Notes under the pieces: model-generated
The model's database searches: none
What the model saw: the letters and a program-made list of their open reading frames with translations, nothing else
Told to the model about the DNA's origin: nothing
Position numbers and translations under genes: made by a program
Part shown: positions 17,256 to 25,321 of the stretch, piece by piece
How the letters are laid out: each line of letters begins with the position of its first letter
Numbering within the stretch: the first letter of the stretch is position 1
Assembly (NCBI RefSeq): GCF_026342015.1
Contig: NZ_JAPENL010000001.1
Coordinates: forward strand, 124,001 to 188,000
DNA from: Micromonospora lupini
GTDB taxonomy: Bacteria > Actinomycetota > Actinomycetes > Mycobacteriales > Micromonosporaceae
Direction of reading: 5' to 3'
DNA length: 64,000 nucleotides

Positions 17256-18715
17256 TGAGCCACCGCCCGCCCGTCGACCTGCGGCACGCGCTGGCCAGCC
17301 TCGACCCGCTCCCGGGCGAGCTGGTCCGCGTCGCCACGGAGCTGCCCGCCCGCTACGGCGTCTCCGCCCACTACGCCAGGTGGGCCGGTGCGCCCGCCGC
17401 CCCGCCCACCGGCGCCGGCCCGGCGGTGCTCTTCGACCGGGTACGCCCCGACCACGGGCCGACCCGGGCGGTGCTGATGGGCCTCTACGGCACCCGTACG
17501 CGTGCCGCCGGCCTGCTCGGCTGCACGCCGAGTGAGCTGCCGCACCGGCTGCTCGACGCGGTTGCCGCCCCCCGTCCGCCGGTGCCCGCCCCCGATGCGT
17601 CCCGCTGGCCGCGCGAGACGCTGCCGGTGGATCTGACCGCGCTGCCGGTGCCGGTCCTCACCGACGAGGACGCCGGGCCCTACCTGACCCTCGGCGCGGT
17701 GCTCGCCACCGACCCGGACACCGGGGTCCGCAACCTGTCGGTGCACCGGATGTGCGTGCAGGGGCCCGACTCGCTGACCATCTGGATGGTGCCCGGCCGG
17801 GACCTGGAGCTCGCGTACCAGGCCGCCCTGCGCCGAGGGCGTCCGTTGCCTGTCGCGATCCACCTCGGCCTGAGCCCGGCGGTGCTGCTGTCCTCCTGCT
17901 GCCCGACCTCGCTGGTCCCGCCCGCGCTCGACGAGCTGGCGGTGGCCGGCGCGCTCGCCGGTCAGCCTGTCGAGCTGCTGCCCTGCGCCACCGTGGACGC
18001 CGAGTTCATCGCGCACGCCGAGTACGTCATCGAGGGCGAGCTGCGGGCCGACCGGGCGCCGGAGAGCGCGCACGGCACCGTGGCCACGCCGGAGTTCCTC
18101 GGCTACCAGGGTCGGGCGCACCCCTCGTTGCCGCTGATCCAGGTCACCGCGATCACCGCCCGGGAGCGACCGATCCTGCAGGCTGTCTCCGGACCCGGCC
18201 ACGAGCAGTCGGTGCTGCTCGGCTTCGGGATGGAGGCCGCGGTGCTGGACCTGCTGCGCCGCCGGGGGACGCCGGCCCTGGCCGCGCACTGTCACACCGC
18301 GGGCGGCGGCCAGCTCATGGTGGTGCTCCAGTGGCCGGCCAAGCGCGGCCCGGAGGACGACCTCGCGGTACGCGCCGCCGCCGAGGCGGTGCTGGAGCAG
18401 TTCCGGATGGCCAAGCTGGTGCTGTGCGTGGGCGAGGACGTCGACATCGAGTCCGACCAGGACCTGTGGTGGGCGATGGTCACCCGCTTCCAGGCCGACC
18501 AGGACCTGCTGGTACTGCCGGACCGGGAGGGCTTCCCGCTCGACCCGAGCCAGCACACCGGCTACTCCCCGTCGCTGTCGGCCGACGGGCGCACGGCGAA
18601 GGCGGTCTTCGACTGCACCGTCCCGTACGCCCAGCGCGCCCGGTTCCACAGGCCCCGCTTCACCGAGCCGTCACGTCCCGCACCGCGGCGGCCAGCAGCG
18701 CCACTCCCTCGGTGA
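17255..18715 (+). CDS. UbiD-family (de)carboxylase
   Basis: A 486-residue UbiD-type decarboxylase, expected to use prenylated FMN for reversible (de)carboxylation of an unsaturated or aromatic acid. The cofactor-binding SVHRMCVQGPDSLTIWM and the catalytic acidic cluster EYVIEGE (Glu256, Glu260, Glu262) are present, followed by PESAHGTVATPEFLGY. No UbiX prenyltransferase is encoded in the window, so the cofactor must come from elsewhere. The start overlaps the chorismate mutase stop by one base; the last 56 bp are antisense to the convergent MocR gene. Last gene of the operon. Confidence 0.92.
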   Translation: MSHRPPVDLRHALASLDPLPGELVRVATELPARYGVSAHYARWAGAPAAPPTGAGPAVLFDRVRPDHGPTRAVLMGLYGTRTRAAGLLGCTPSELPHRLLDAVAAPRPPVPAPDASRWPRETLPVDLTALPVPVLTDEDAGPYLTLGAVLATDPDTGVRNLSVHRMCVQGPDSLTIWMVPGRDLELAYQAALRRGRPLPVAIHLGLSPAVLLSSCCPTSLVPPALDELAVAGALAGQPVELLPCATVDAEFIAHAEYVIEGELRADRAPESAHGTVATPEFLGYQGRAHPSLPLIQVTAITARERPILQAVSGPGHEQSVLLGFGMEAAVLDLLRRRGTPALAAHCHTAGGGQLMVVLQWPAKRGPEDDLAVRAAAEAVLEQFRMAKLVLCVGEDVDIESDQDLWWAMVTRFQADQDLLVLPDREGFPLDPSQHTGYSPSLSADGRTAKAVFDCTVPYAQRARFHRPRFTEPSRPAPRRPAAPLPR

Positions 18716-20171
18716 TCCGGGCGGTGGGCAGCGACGCGTACCCGATCAGGAACGTCGGCTCGGTCGGCGGGCGGGTGACGAAGTAGCCCGACGCCGGGTA
18801 GACCCGTACGCCCCGCGCGGCGGCGGCGCGCACGATCTCGGCCTCGCCGACGTCGGGCGCGCCGCCCAGGGTCACCAGTACGTGCAGCCCGGCCGCCGTG
18901 CCGGAGATCCGCACCCCCGCGCCGAAGTGCTCGTACAGCGCCTCCAGCAGCCGGGCGCGTCGCTGCCGGTAGAGGCGGTCCATCCGGCCGATGTGCCGGG
19001 CGTACGCGCCGGAGGAGATGAACTCGGCCAACGCCTCCTGGGTGAGCGTCGGAGTCAGCCGGTCGGTGATCCACTTGACGCCCAGGAACGACCGGACGAG
19101 GTGCGGCGGCAGCACCGCGTACCCGATGCGCAGCGAGGGGAAGAGGGTCTTGCTGAAGCTGCCGACGTAGACCACGTCCGCGTCCTGCGGGTCGGCGGCC
19201 AGCGACGGCAACCGCTCCTGCGCGAACGTGAACTCGTTGTGGTAGTCGTCCTCCAGCACCGTGGCCCCGTGTTCGCGGGCCCAGCGCAGCAGCGCCCGCC
19301 GCCGCCTCTCGGACATGATGAACCCGGTCGGGAACTGGTGCGACGGGGTGACGTAGACCAGGCGTACCCGGGCCGGGTCGAGGCCGTGCGCGCGGACCCG
19401 GCACTCGATCTCGTCGACCCGCAAACCCTCCTCGTCGACGCCTACCGGCACCACCGCGGCCCGCGAGTAGCCGAAGATCTGCCGCAGCACGGTGTGGCTC
19501 GGATCCTCGATGATCACCACGTCGTCGGGGCCGACGAGCAGCCGGACCAGGATGTCCATGGCCTGGGTGGCGCCGCTGGTCACCACCGTGTTCTCGCGGG
19601 TGGCGTCCAGCGCACGACTGCGCCGCAGCAGGGCGGTGATCTGCGCACGCAACGACACCGCGCCCTCGGCCGGCCCGTAGCCCAGCGCCACGGCGTCGGC
19701 CCGGCTCACCGCGTCGGCGAGCGACTGCCGCCACCGGGCCACCGGGAAGCTGGCAAGCGCCGGGGTGCCGTGCCGGAAGTCGTACGTCCCGTCCGGCCTG
19801 TGCATCGGCGCCGGCTCCCACGGCTTCCACAGCGGACTGCCGGCGTCGGTGGGAAGCGGGGGTTCGGGCCGCAGGTGCGCGCGGACGGCGCGCGGGGCGG
19901 GCGCCGGCGCATCGGTGAGGGCGGCGCTGACCCGCGTGCCGGAACCCCGCCGCGAGGTGAGCACACCGTTGGCCCGCAGCAGCTCGTACGCCCGGGTCAC
20001 CACCGTCCGGGAGACCCCGAGCTGGTGCGCCAGCTCGCGGCTGGGCGGCACCGTGTCGCCGGGGCGCAGTCGGCCGGCCCGCACGGACCCGCTGATCTGG
20101 TCACAGAGCTGCTGCTGCAACGGCACCGAACTGTCCCGGTCCAGTGTGACGAGGAGCTGGTCCGAACTCAC
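18660..20171 (-). CDS. MocR/GntR-family transcriptional regulator with aminotransferase domain (cluster boundary, right)
   Basis: 503 residues. The GntR winged helix is at about 12-80 (PPSRELAHQLGVSRTVVTRAYELL), and the fold-type I aminotransferase domain has the PLP lysine in YVGSFSKTLFPSLRIGYA and IIEDPSH. GTG at 20171 has GGGGGAG nine bases upstream. It converges on and overlaps the UbiD gene. Together with the MocR at 1984-3390 it brackets the cluster. Only these two proteins in the area carry an aminotransferase fold, so one might also supply transaminase activity, although MocR domains are usually regulatory. Confidence 0.93.
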   Translation of the reverse strand: MSSDQLLVTLDRDSSVPLQQQLCDQISGSVRAGRLRPGDTVPPSRELAHQLGVSRTVVTRAYELLRANGVLTSRRGSGTRVSAALTDAPAPAPRAVRAHLRPEPPLPTDAGSPLWKPWEPAPMHRPDGTYDFRHGTPALASFPVARWRQSLADAVSRADAVALGYGPAEGAVSLRAQITALLRRSRALDATRENTVVTSGATQAMDILVRLLVGPDDVVIIEDPSHTVLRQIFGYSRAAVVPVGVDEEGLRVDEIECRVRAHGLDPARVRLVYVTPSHQFPTGFIMSERRRRALLRWAREHGATVLEDDYHNEFTFAQERLPSLAADPQDADVVYVGSFSKTLFPSLRIGYAVLPPHLVRSFLGVKWITDRLTPTLTQEALAEFISSGAYARHIGRMDRLYRQRRARLLEALYEHFGAGVRISGTAAGLHVLVTLGGAPDVGEAEIVRAAAARGVRVYPASGYFVTRPPTEPTFLIGYASLPTARITEGVALLAAAVRDVTAR

Positions 20172-20247
20172 CTGGACATGCTCCCCCGCTCGACGCCGAC
20201 TGCGAGTCTAGTCGCGTCGGCACGCCGAACCGGCTGGTCCACGACCG

Positions 20248-20259
20248 ACCACGTGTGGT
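20248..20259. promoter_or_regulatory. GTGGT inverted repeat upstream of the right-hand MocR gene
   Basis: ACCAC-GT-GTGGT forms a short dyad between the MocR start at 20171 and the end of the MarR gene. Its half-site GTGGT is the same as in the AGTGGT repeats upstream of the biosynthetic operon, so it may be an operator for one of the MocR proteins. Short motif; low certainty. Confidence 0.3.
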
Positions 20260-20284
20260 TTCCGGCGGGCCGGCGCAGCGACGG

Positions 20285-20779
20285 TCAGGCGGCCCGGGAG
20301 GACCGCCGACGGACTGGACGGTCGGTCTGCACGAACGTCGACAGCCGGCCGTCGACGAGTCGACCGAGCACGTCCAGGAAGATCCCCCGGTCGCGCGACG
20401 GGATCGTGTCGAGGATGTCGCCCTGCAGCCGCGCGACGATCCGCCGCGCCTCGGCGACCATCCGCTCGCCGTCGGGCGTGACGGTGACGATGCGGGCACG
20501 TCGGTCGGTCGTCGAGGTGCGGCGTTCGGCCAGGCCCCCGCGTTCGAGCTCGTCGAGGGTGACGACCATCGTCGTCTTGTCGATGCCGCACATGTCGCCG
20601 AGTTGGCTCTGGGTGAACTCGCCGGTGCTGCCGCGATCGAGCACGCAGTAGGCCCGCGTCGAGATGCCCAGACCGGAGAGGGCGGCGGCGTGCTCCTGAG
20701 CCAGCGCGTGGGTGGCCCAGGACATCAGGAACATCAGGTCGGGCGCCGCGGCATCGGGTCCGGAGGTGCCGGTCGTCAT
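20285..20779 (-). CDS. MarR family transcriptional regulator
   Basis: A 164-residue MarR protein. The winged helix spans about 45-105 (FTQSQLGDMCGIDKTTMVVTLDELERGGLAERRTSTTDRRARIVTVT), including the wing DRRAR. It is divergent from the small membrane protein gene at 20929, and the 149-bp intergenic region carries a dyad typical of MarR operators, so autoregulation and control of the neighbour are likely. No ligand can be inferred. The C-terminus is arginine-rich. Confidence 0.93.
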   Translation of the reverse strand: MTTGTSGPDAAAPDLMFLMSWATHALAQEHAAALSGLGISTRAYCVLDRGSTGEFTQSQLGDMCGIDKTTMVVTLDELERGGLAERRTSTTDRRARIVTVTPDGERMVAEARRIVARLQGDILDTIPSRDRGIFLDVLGRLVDGRLSTFVQTDRPVRRRSSRAA

Positions 20780-20796
20780 GACGGCAGCCTAGCAAC

Positions 20797-20902
20797 TAGT
20801 CCGTGATCCGAACTATCTCGGAGCGGAGCATTTCTCCGGGCTCGGCAGGAGGTTGAGAACGGGATAGTAAAGATCGGAACCTTCTGTTACGGTTCGATCT
20901 TC
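20797..20902. promoter_or_regulatory. MarR/DUF6069 divergent operator region
   Basis: TAGTCCG-TGATC-CGAACTA at 20797-20815 is a 19-bp dyad with one mismatch, 18 bases upstream of the MarR start. A second inverted repeat, AAGATCGGAACC (20870-20881) with GGTTCGATCTT (20891-20901), lies just before the ribosome binding site of the divergent gene. TAGT...GATC...GAAC elements recur in both. These are plausible MarR operators; binding is inferred. Confidence 0.5.
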
Positions 20903-20928
20903 GGCCCCCTCCACAAAGGAGTCATCTC

Positions 20929-21357
20929 ATGTCTGCGGAAGCCTCCACCCCTCGCGCAGCAGTCGACAGTGCCCCGCGCGTGCGCAACCGGGTCATCGTT
21001 GTCGTGGCCGCGGTGCTCGCCGCCGTGGTCGTGTGGCTGATCGCCACCGTCGCCGGCGCGCCGCTCACCGTCGACCAGGGCTCCGGTCCCCAGGACGTCA
21101 CGGTGCTCGCCGTGATCGTGACCTCCGCGCTCGCCGCCCTGTTCGGCTGGGGCCTGCTCGCGCTGCTCGAGCGCGTATCGGCTCGCGCCACGACCATCTG
21201 GACCGCGATCGCCGTCGCCGTGCTCGTGCTGTCGCTCGTGCCGGCATCCCTTGTCGACGCCACGGCGGGCACCACTGTCGCCCTCGTGCTGATGCACCTT
21301 GCGGTCGGTGCGGTCGTGATCCTGGGCTACCGCCGGGCAGGTGCGCGGCGCGGCTGA
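20929..21357 (+). CDS. DUF6069-like small membrane protein
   Basis: 142 residues with four hydrophobic helices and a short charged N-terminus (residues 1-22). It resembles the DUF6069 family of actinobacterial membrane proteins, which is uncharacterised and commonly encoded beside a MarR or TetR regulator. AAAGGAG precedes the ATG by six bases. Expression is probably controlled by the divergent MarR. No catalytic motif is visible. Confidence 0.85.
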   Translation: MSAEASTPRAAVDSAPRVRNRVIVVVAAVLAAVVVWLIATVAGAPLTVDQGSGPQDVTVLAVIVTSALAALFGWGLLALLERVSARATTIWTAIAVAVLVLSLVPASLVDATAGTTVALVLMHLAVGAVVILGYRRAGARRG

Positions 21358-21510
21358 CGACGAGCGGCTGCCGCAGGTCGAGGTTCATGCCTCTGACCTG
21401 CGGCTTTGTCGGATTTCAGCAGGTGATTTCTCGCCCCGCGGATGGTACGACTAGGTGCACCTGTCGACTCGGATTCCGGGCGTCCCACTACCGCTCGGGG
21501 CGGGACGACC

Positions 21511-21884
21511 GTGACGGAGAGCAGCGAGAACACGGCCGCCTACGAACGCGGTGTGGGCGCCGGACGGATCGAGCAGCGTCTGCAGGGGCACGACGAGCAT
21601 CTGCGCCACATCAACGGTTCGATCGACTCGATGACGCGGGCGATGCAGGCTCTCACCGAGGAGCTTCGCGCCAACGCCGCCATCCTGGGCGCAAACGTGG
21701 CCTCGGGCGCCGGGACGCCGCGGAGCGGGACAAGATAGCGGCCGTCCGCATCGAGGAGGCGGGCCTCGTCGACTCGCGCAGTACGGTCCGCTGGACGAGG
21801 TGGCAGCGCTGGGTCGCCGTCGTCGGGGCCGTCATCCTGGTCGTGAACGTCGGCCTGGGGCTCTACCTCGCGTTCGGCCGCTGA
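21511..21884 (+). pseudogene. frameshifted small coiled-coil/membrane protein
   Basis: From GTG at 21511 the frame encodes a hydrophilic helical region (RIEQRLQGHDEHLRHINGS, then MTRAMQALTEELRAN) and stops at 21736-21738 after an uncharacteristic tail. In the -1 frame, from about 21713, coding continues as RDAAERDKIAAVRIEEAGL and ends in one transmembrane helix (WVAVVGAVILVVNVGLGLYLAF) with a stop at 21882-21884. Together they make one plausible protein of about 124 residues with a C-terminal anchor. A one-base loss near 21690-21715, real or a sequencing error, is the simplest explanation. No canonical slippery heptamer is visible. Confidence 0.6.
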
Positions 21885-21891
21885 CCCGTCC

Positions 21892-22332
21892 TCAGTTGCG
21901 GGTGCGGCTCAGCGCGAGCCCGCCGAGGCCCAGTGCGGCCAATCCCACGACGAGGGCCACGTACGCCCCACCGAGCCCGTTACCGGTGCCGATACCGCCG
22001 TCGGAGGTCGCGACGACAAGCGCGCCGAGGGCCACCCCGACCAGCCCCGCCGCCAGCGCCACTGTCGCGCCGAGCAGCCCGCTGCCGGTGCCGACGCGAC
22101 TGGTGGGGCGGGCCAGGGCCAGCGCGCCGACGATCACCCCGGCCAGGCCCAGCAGGGCGGCCACGCTCGCCCCGAGTCGCCCGGCGCTCATGGTGGTCAC
22201 GCTTGCCGCCAACGGCGCGGACGAGGTGTACGCGGCGGTGGCCGGCGCGGCGAGCCCGAACACCCCCAGCAGGGCGGACGCGGCAGCGGTGCACAGCAGG
22301 CGAGCCGGCTTCGGGTTTCGCGACGGGAACAT
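21892..22332 (-). CDS. DUF6223-like secreted/membrane protein
   Basis: 146 residues: a basic N-terminus and signal-like helix (residues 8-33, ending ATAAYTSS), then three glycine/alanine-rich hydrophobic helices joined by short loops such as ARPTSRVGTGSGLL and TSDGGIGTGNGLGG, which look like an internal repeat. It resembles the uncharacterised DUF6223 family. ATG at 22332 is chosen because AAGGAGAAGC lies just upstream. It converges on the frameshifted gene, leaving only seven bases between the stops. Confidence 0.8.
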   Translation of the reverse strand: MFPSRNPKPARLLCTAAASALLGVFGLAAPATAAYTSSAPLAASVTTMSAGRLGASVAALLGLAGVIVGALALARPTSRVGTGSGLLGATVALAAGLVGVALGALVVATSDGGIGTGNGLGGAYVALVVGLAALGLGGLALSRTRN

Positions 22333-22552
22333 GTGCTTCTCCTTCGTCGTACGTCTCGGTGGTTGTCGCTCGATCCTGTCGCCGATTCGACCGCCGGTCG
22401 TCCGGCAGCCGGATGCCTTTTCCGCTGCCGCCACCGGCGCAGGCGGCTGCCGTGCACGGCGCAGTTCCCGCCCCGACTACCGCCGGCGCGGTAGGCCCCT
22501 GTCGTTCGCGCGCAGGAGTCGCCCGCGCCTCGCCTCGGGCTAGGGTGCGCCC

Positions 22553-23671
22553 ATGAGCACAGGGCGTGCCGCCGTGCGGGACTGGGCGATCGCCGTCGGT
22601 GTGGCGGCGGTGCTGCTTGTCGCCGGGCTGTCCGCGGACCATTCCACGATCGACAGTGAGCTGCTGGGCTTTCCGCTGCTGGCGGCCAGCGGTGTGGCGC
22701 TGGCGGCGCGTCGCCGGGCGCCCGTCGCCGTCCTGGCCGTCACCGGGCTGTGCGCGGTGGGTTACCAGGCGGTCGGTTTCGACGTGCCTGCGGTCGCCTT
22801 CCTGATCGCGGTGTACACGGGTGTGCGGGCGGGCCATCGCGTCGTCACGGTCGCCGCCGCGGTGCTGATGCTCGTCGCTCTTCCCCTCACCGCGCTCGCC
22901 CCGCCGCAGGACCTGCCCCCTGGGGAGGCGTTCGCCCGGGCCCGGGGCGCGCTGGAGGTGGCCTGGCTGATCGCCGCCGGCGCCGCGGGTGAGGCGTTGC
23001 GGCAGGCCGAGCGGCGGGCGGACGAGGCCGAGCGCACCCGGGAGGAGACCGCGCGACGCCGCGCCGACGAGGAGCGGCTGCACATCGCGCGGGAGCTGCA
23101 CGACTCCCTCACCCACCAGATCTCGATCATCAAGGTGCAGGCCGAGGTGGCCGTGCACCTGGCCCGCCGACGGGGTGAGGCGGTGCCGGAGTCTCTGCTG
23201 GCGATCCGGGAGGCCGGCCGTGAGGCGAGCCGGGAGTTGCGCGCGACCCTGGAGGCCCTGCGCGACGACGACAGGAACCCGCCGCGCGGCCTCGAACACC
23301 TGCCGGAGCTTGTGGAGCGGGCCCGGCTGGCGGGGCTGGACACGACGTTGACGGTCGAGGGCGAACGGCAGGCCGTACCGGCCGCGGTGGATCGGACCGC
23401 CTACCGGATCGTGCAGGAGTCGCTCACCAACGTCGCCCGGCACGCCGCCGCGGCCACGGCGTCGGTACGCGTCGACTACCGTCCGGACGCCCTCGCGATC
23501 CGCGTCGACGACGACGGCACGGCCACGCTGGCGACGGCGCCGACGCCCGGAGTCGGGCTGCTCGGGATGCGCGAACGGGTCACCGCCCTGGGCGGTCGCC
23601 TCCACGCGGCGCCACGCGACGATGGCGGCTTCACCGTCCACGCGGAACTCCCCGTCGGCCCGCCCGCGTGA
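22553..23671 (+). CDS. NarL-type sensor histidine kinase
   Basis: 372 residues. The N-terminal sensor has four or five membrane helices (about 10-145), followed by a coiled coil (AERRADEAERTREETARRRADE), the HisKA_3 dimerisation helix with phospho-acceptor His183 in RELHDSLTHQISIIK, and a HATPase domain (YRIVQESLTNVARHA, VGLLGMRERV). No extracytoplasmic sensing domain is visible, so it probably senses a membrane or intramembrane cue. GTGA overlap with the response regulator gene shows an operon. Confidence 0.95.
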   Translation: MSTGRAAVRDWAIAVGVAAVLLVAGLSADHSTIDSELLGFPLLAASGVALAARRRAPVAVLAVTGLCAVGYQAVGFDVPAVAFLIAVYTGVRAGHRVVTVAAAVLMLVALPLTALAPPQDLPPGEAFARARGALEVAWLIAAGAAGEALRQAERRADEAERTREETARRRADEERLHIARELHDSLTHQISIIKVQAEVAVHLARRRGEAVPESLLAIREAGREASRELRATLEALRDDDRNPPRGLEHLPELVERARLAGLDTTLTVEGERQAVPAAVDRTAYRIVQESLTNVARHAAAATASVRVDYRPDALAIRVDDDGTATLATAPTPGVGLLGMRERVTALGGRLHAAPRDDGGFTVHAELPVGPPA

Positions 23672-24330
23672 TCCGCGTCCTGCTTGTCGACGACCAGGCG
23701 CTCCTGCGCAGTGGTTTCCGCGCGCTCCTCGACGTCGAGGAGGACATCGAGGTGGTGGCCGAGGCTGCCGACGGCCGTGAGGGTGTGGCCCTCGCCCGGC
23801 GTCACCTGCCCGACATCGCGCTCATCGACATCCAGATGCCGGTGTTGGACGGCATCGCGGCGACCCGACTCATCGCCGCGGACCCGGCCCTGGCAGGTGT
23901 GCACGTCGTCATCCTGACCAACTACGGCCTCGACGAACACGTCTTCCACGCGTTGCGCGCCGGCGCCGCCGGCTTCCTCGTCAAGGACATCGAGCCGGAG
24001 GACTTCCTGCACGCCGTACGCGTCGCCGCGCGGGGCGACGCGCTGCTCGCCCCGTCGATCACCCGCCGGCTCATCGACAGGTACGTCGCCGAGCCGCGCC
24101 ACCTGCGGGCCCCGACCGGTCTGCGGGAGTTGACCACCCGGGAACGCGAAGCCGTCGTCCTCGTCGCCCAGGGCCTGTCGAACGACGAGATCGCCGCGCG
24201 CATGGTGATCAGCCCGCTGACCGCCAAGACCCACATCAACCGCGCCATGGCCAAGCTGCACGCCCGCGACCGCGCCCAACTCGTCGTCGTCGCGTACGAG
24301 TCGGGTCTGGTGGCCCCGCGCCACGACTGA
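23668..24330 (+). CDS. NarL/FixJ-type response regulator
   Basis: 220 residues: a receiver domain with acidic pocket Asp8/Asp9, phospho-acceptor Asp54 in IALIDIQMPVLDG and the switch lysine in FLVKDIEPEDFL, then a LuxR-type helix-turn-helix at about 150-215 (LTTREREAVVLVAQGLSNDEIAARMVIS). Partner of the kinase encoded directly upstream. Target genes are not identifiable; the pair is not next to an evident transporter. Confidence 0.95.
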   Translation: MIRVLLVDDQALLRSGFRALLDVEEDIEVVAEAADGREGVALARRHLPDIALIDIQMPVLDGIAATRLIAADPALAGVHVVILTNYGLDEHVFHALRAGAAGFLVKDIEPEDFLHAVRVAARGDALLAPSITRRLIDRYVAEPRHLRAPTGLRELTTREREAVVLVAQGLSNDEIAARMVISPLTAKTHINRAMAKLHARDRAQLVVVAYESGLVAPRHD

Positions 24331-24412
24331 CCCTGAGCGGTCGCCGCCGACCAGGGGCTGCGCCTGGGCTTGCCGCGCGGGGTCCGGTTCGGCGCGTGCC
24401 ATGATTGCGCCC

Positions 24413-25321
24413 ATGGGCAAGCAGCAGCACGTCGGCGGGGCCGACCGGGACAGCGGGTCGGGAGCCACGGCCGACCGTCCGACCGGTGGTGGGGCGGACG
24501 CGCGGCTCGCCGTCGCACACGACCCCGCAACACCACAGATGACCCTCATCGACCTGGCGTCCGACGCGTCGGTCGCGGTCCGCAAGGCGGTCGCGGCCCG
24601 GCCGGACGCGCCCGCGCAGGCGCTGCGGTCGTTGACCCGCGACCATGATCGTCACGTCCGCGAGGCCGTGGCGCGCAATCCCGCGACCTCTGTCGGTAAT
24701 CTCCTGCGCCTGGTCAAGGACGCCGACCGGTGGGTCCGTTGGGCCGTCGCCGGCAACCCGGCCTGCGACGAGTCGGTCCGCCGGGTGATGGTGGCCGCGC
24801 CGGACAAGGAGCTTCGGGGTCTGCTCGCCGAGAGCCGCGAGTTGGAGCCCGAGCTGGCCGCCCGGCTTGTCGACGACGTCTCACCCGAGGTACGCGAACG
24901 GCTCGCCACCCACACCCACGATCCCGACGTCATCGTCGCCCTGCTGGCCGACCGCACCGTCCGCGTCCGCAAGGGGCTCGCCCGTAACCCGCGGACCACC
25001 GCCGCGCAGCGCGGCGCCCTGGCCACGGACCCGTCGGTCGACGTGCGGGCCGCGCTGGTCCGCGCCCTGGAGCTGGGCGAGGAGGATCTGGCGGGCCTGG
25101 TCGACGATCGTTCGGTCCAGGTCCGGCTGGCGATGGCCACGTCCGAGATCATTCCGTCGCACGTTCGGCAGACGCTCGAAGGCGATCCCGACGAGATGGT
25201 GGCCGCCGCGGCGCGGGACTTCCGCCCGGGGGTCGGCAGCTCCCCGGTGGTGCGGGCGCCCCGCATCGGTTCCCGACGCTCCGGCACCGGCCCGGGTCGG
25301 CCCGGCCGCGCCGCGCGCTGA
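24413..25321 (+). CDS. variant-repeat (LRV/HEAT-like) protein
   Basis: About 302 residues built from around eight repeats of roughly 24 residues of the type DxxVxVRxAVAxNPxxxxxxLxxL, for example DASVAVRKAVAARPDAPAQ and HDRHVREAVARNPATSVGN. This matches leucine-rich-repeat-variant/HEAT-like solenoids used for protein binding; no catalytic motif. The N-terminal 35 residues are low-complexity. ATG at 24413 (MGKQQH) is preferred over 24401. The C-terminus GRPGRAAR is encoded by the first unit of a 23-bp tandem array that continues downstream. Function unknown. Confidence 0.85.
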   Translation: MGKQQHVGGADRDSGSGATADRPTGGGADARLAVAHDPATPQMTLIDLASDASVAVRKAVAARPDAPAQALRSLTRDHDRHVREAVARNPATSVGNLLRLVKDADRWVRWAVAGNPACDESVRRVMVAAPDKELRGLLAESRELEPELAARLVDDVSPEVRERLATHTHDPDVIVALLADRTVRVRKGLARNPRTTAAQRGALATDPSVDVRAALVRALELGEEDLAGLVDDRSVQVRLAMATSEIIPSHVRQTLEGDPDEMVAAAARDFRPGVGSSPVVRAPRIGSRRSGTGPGRPGRAAR

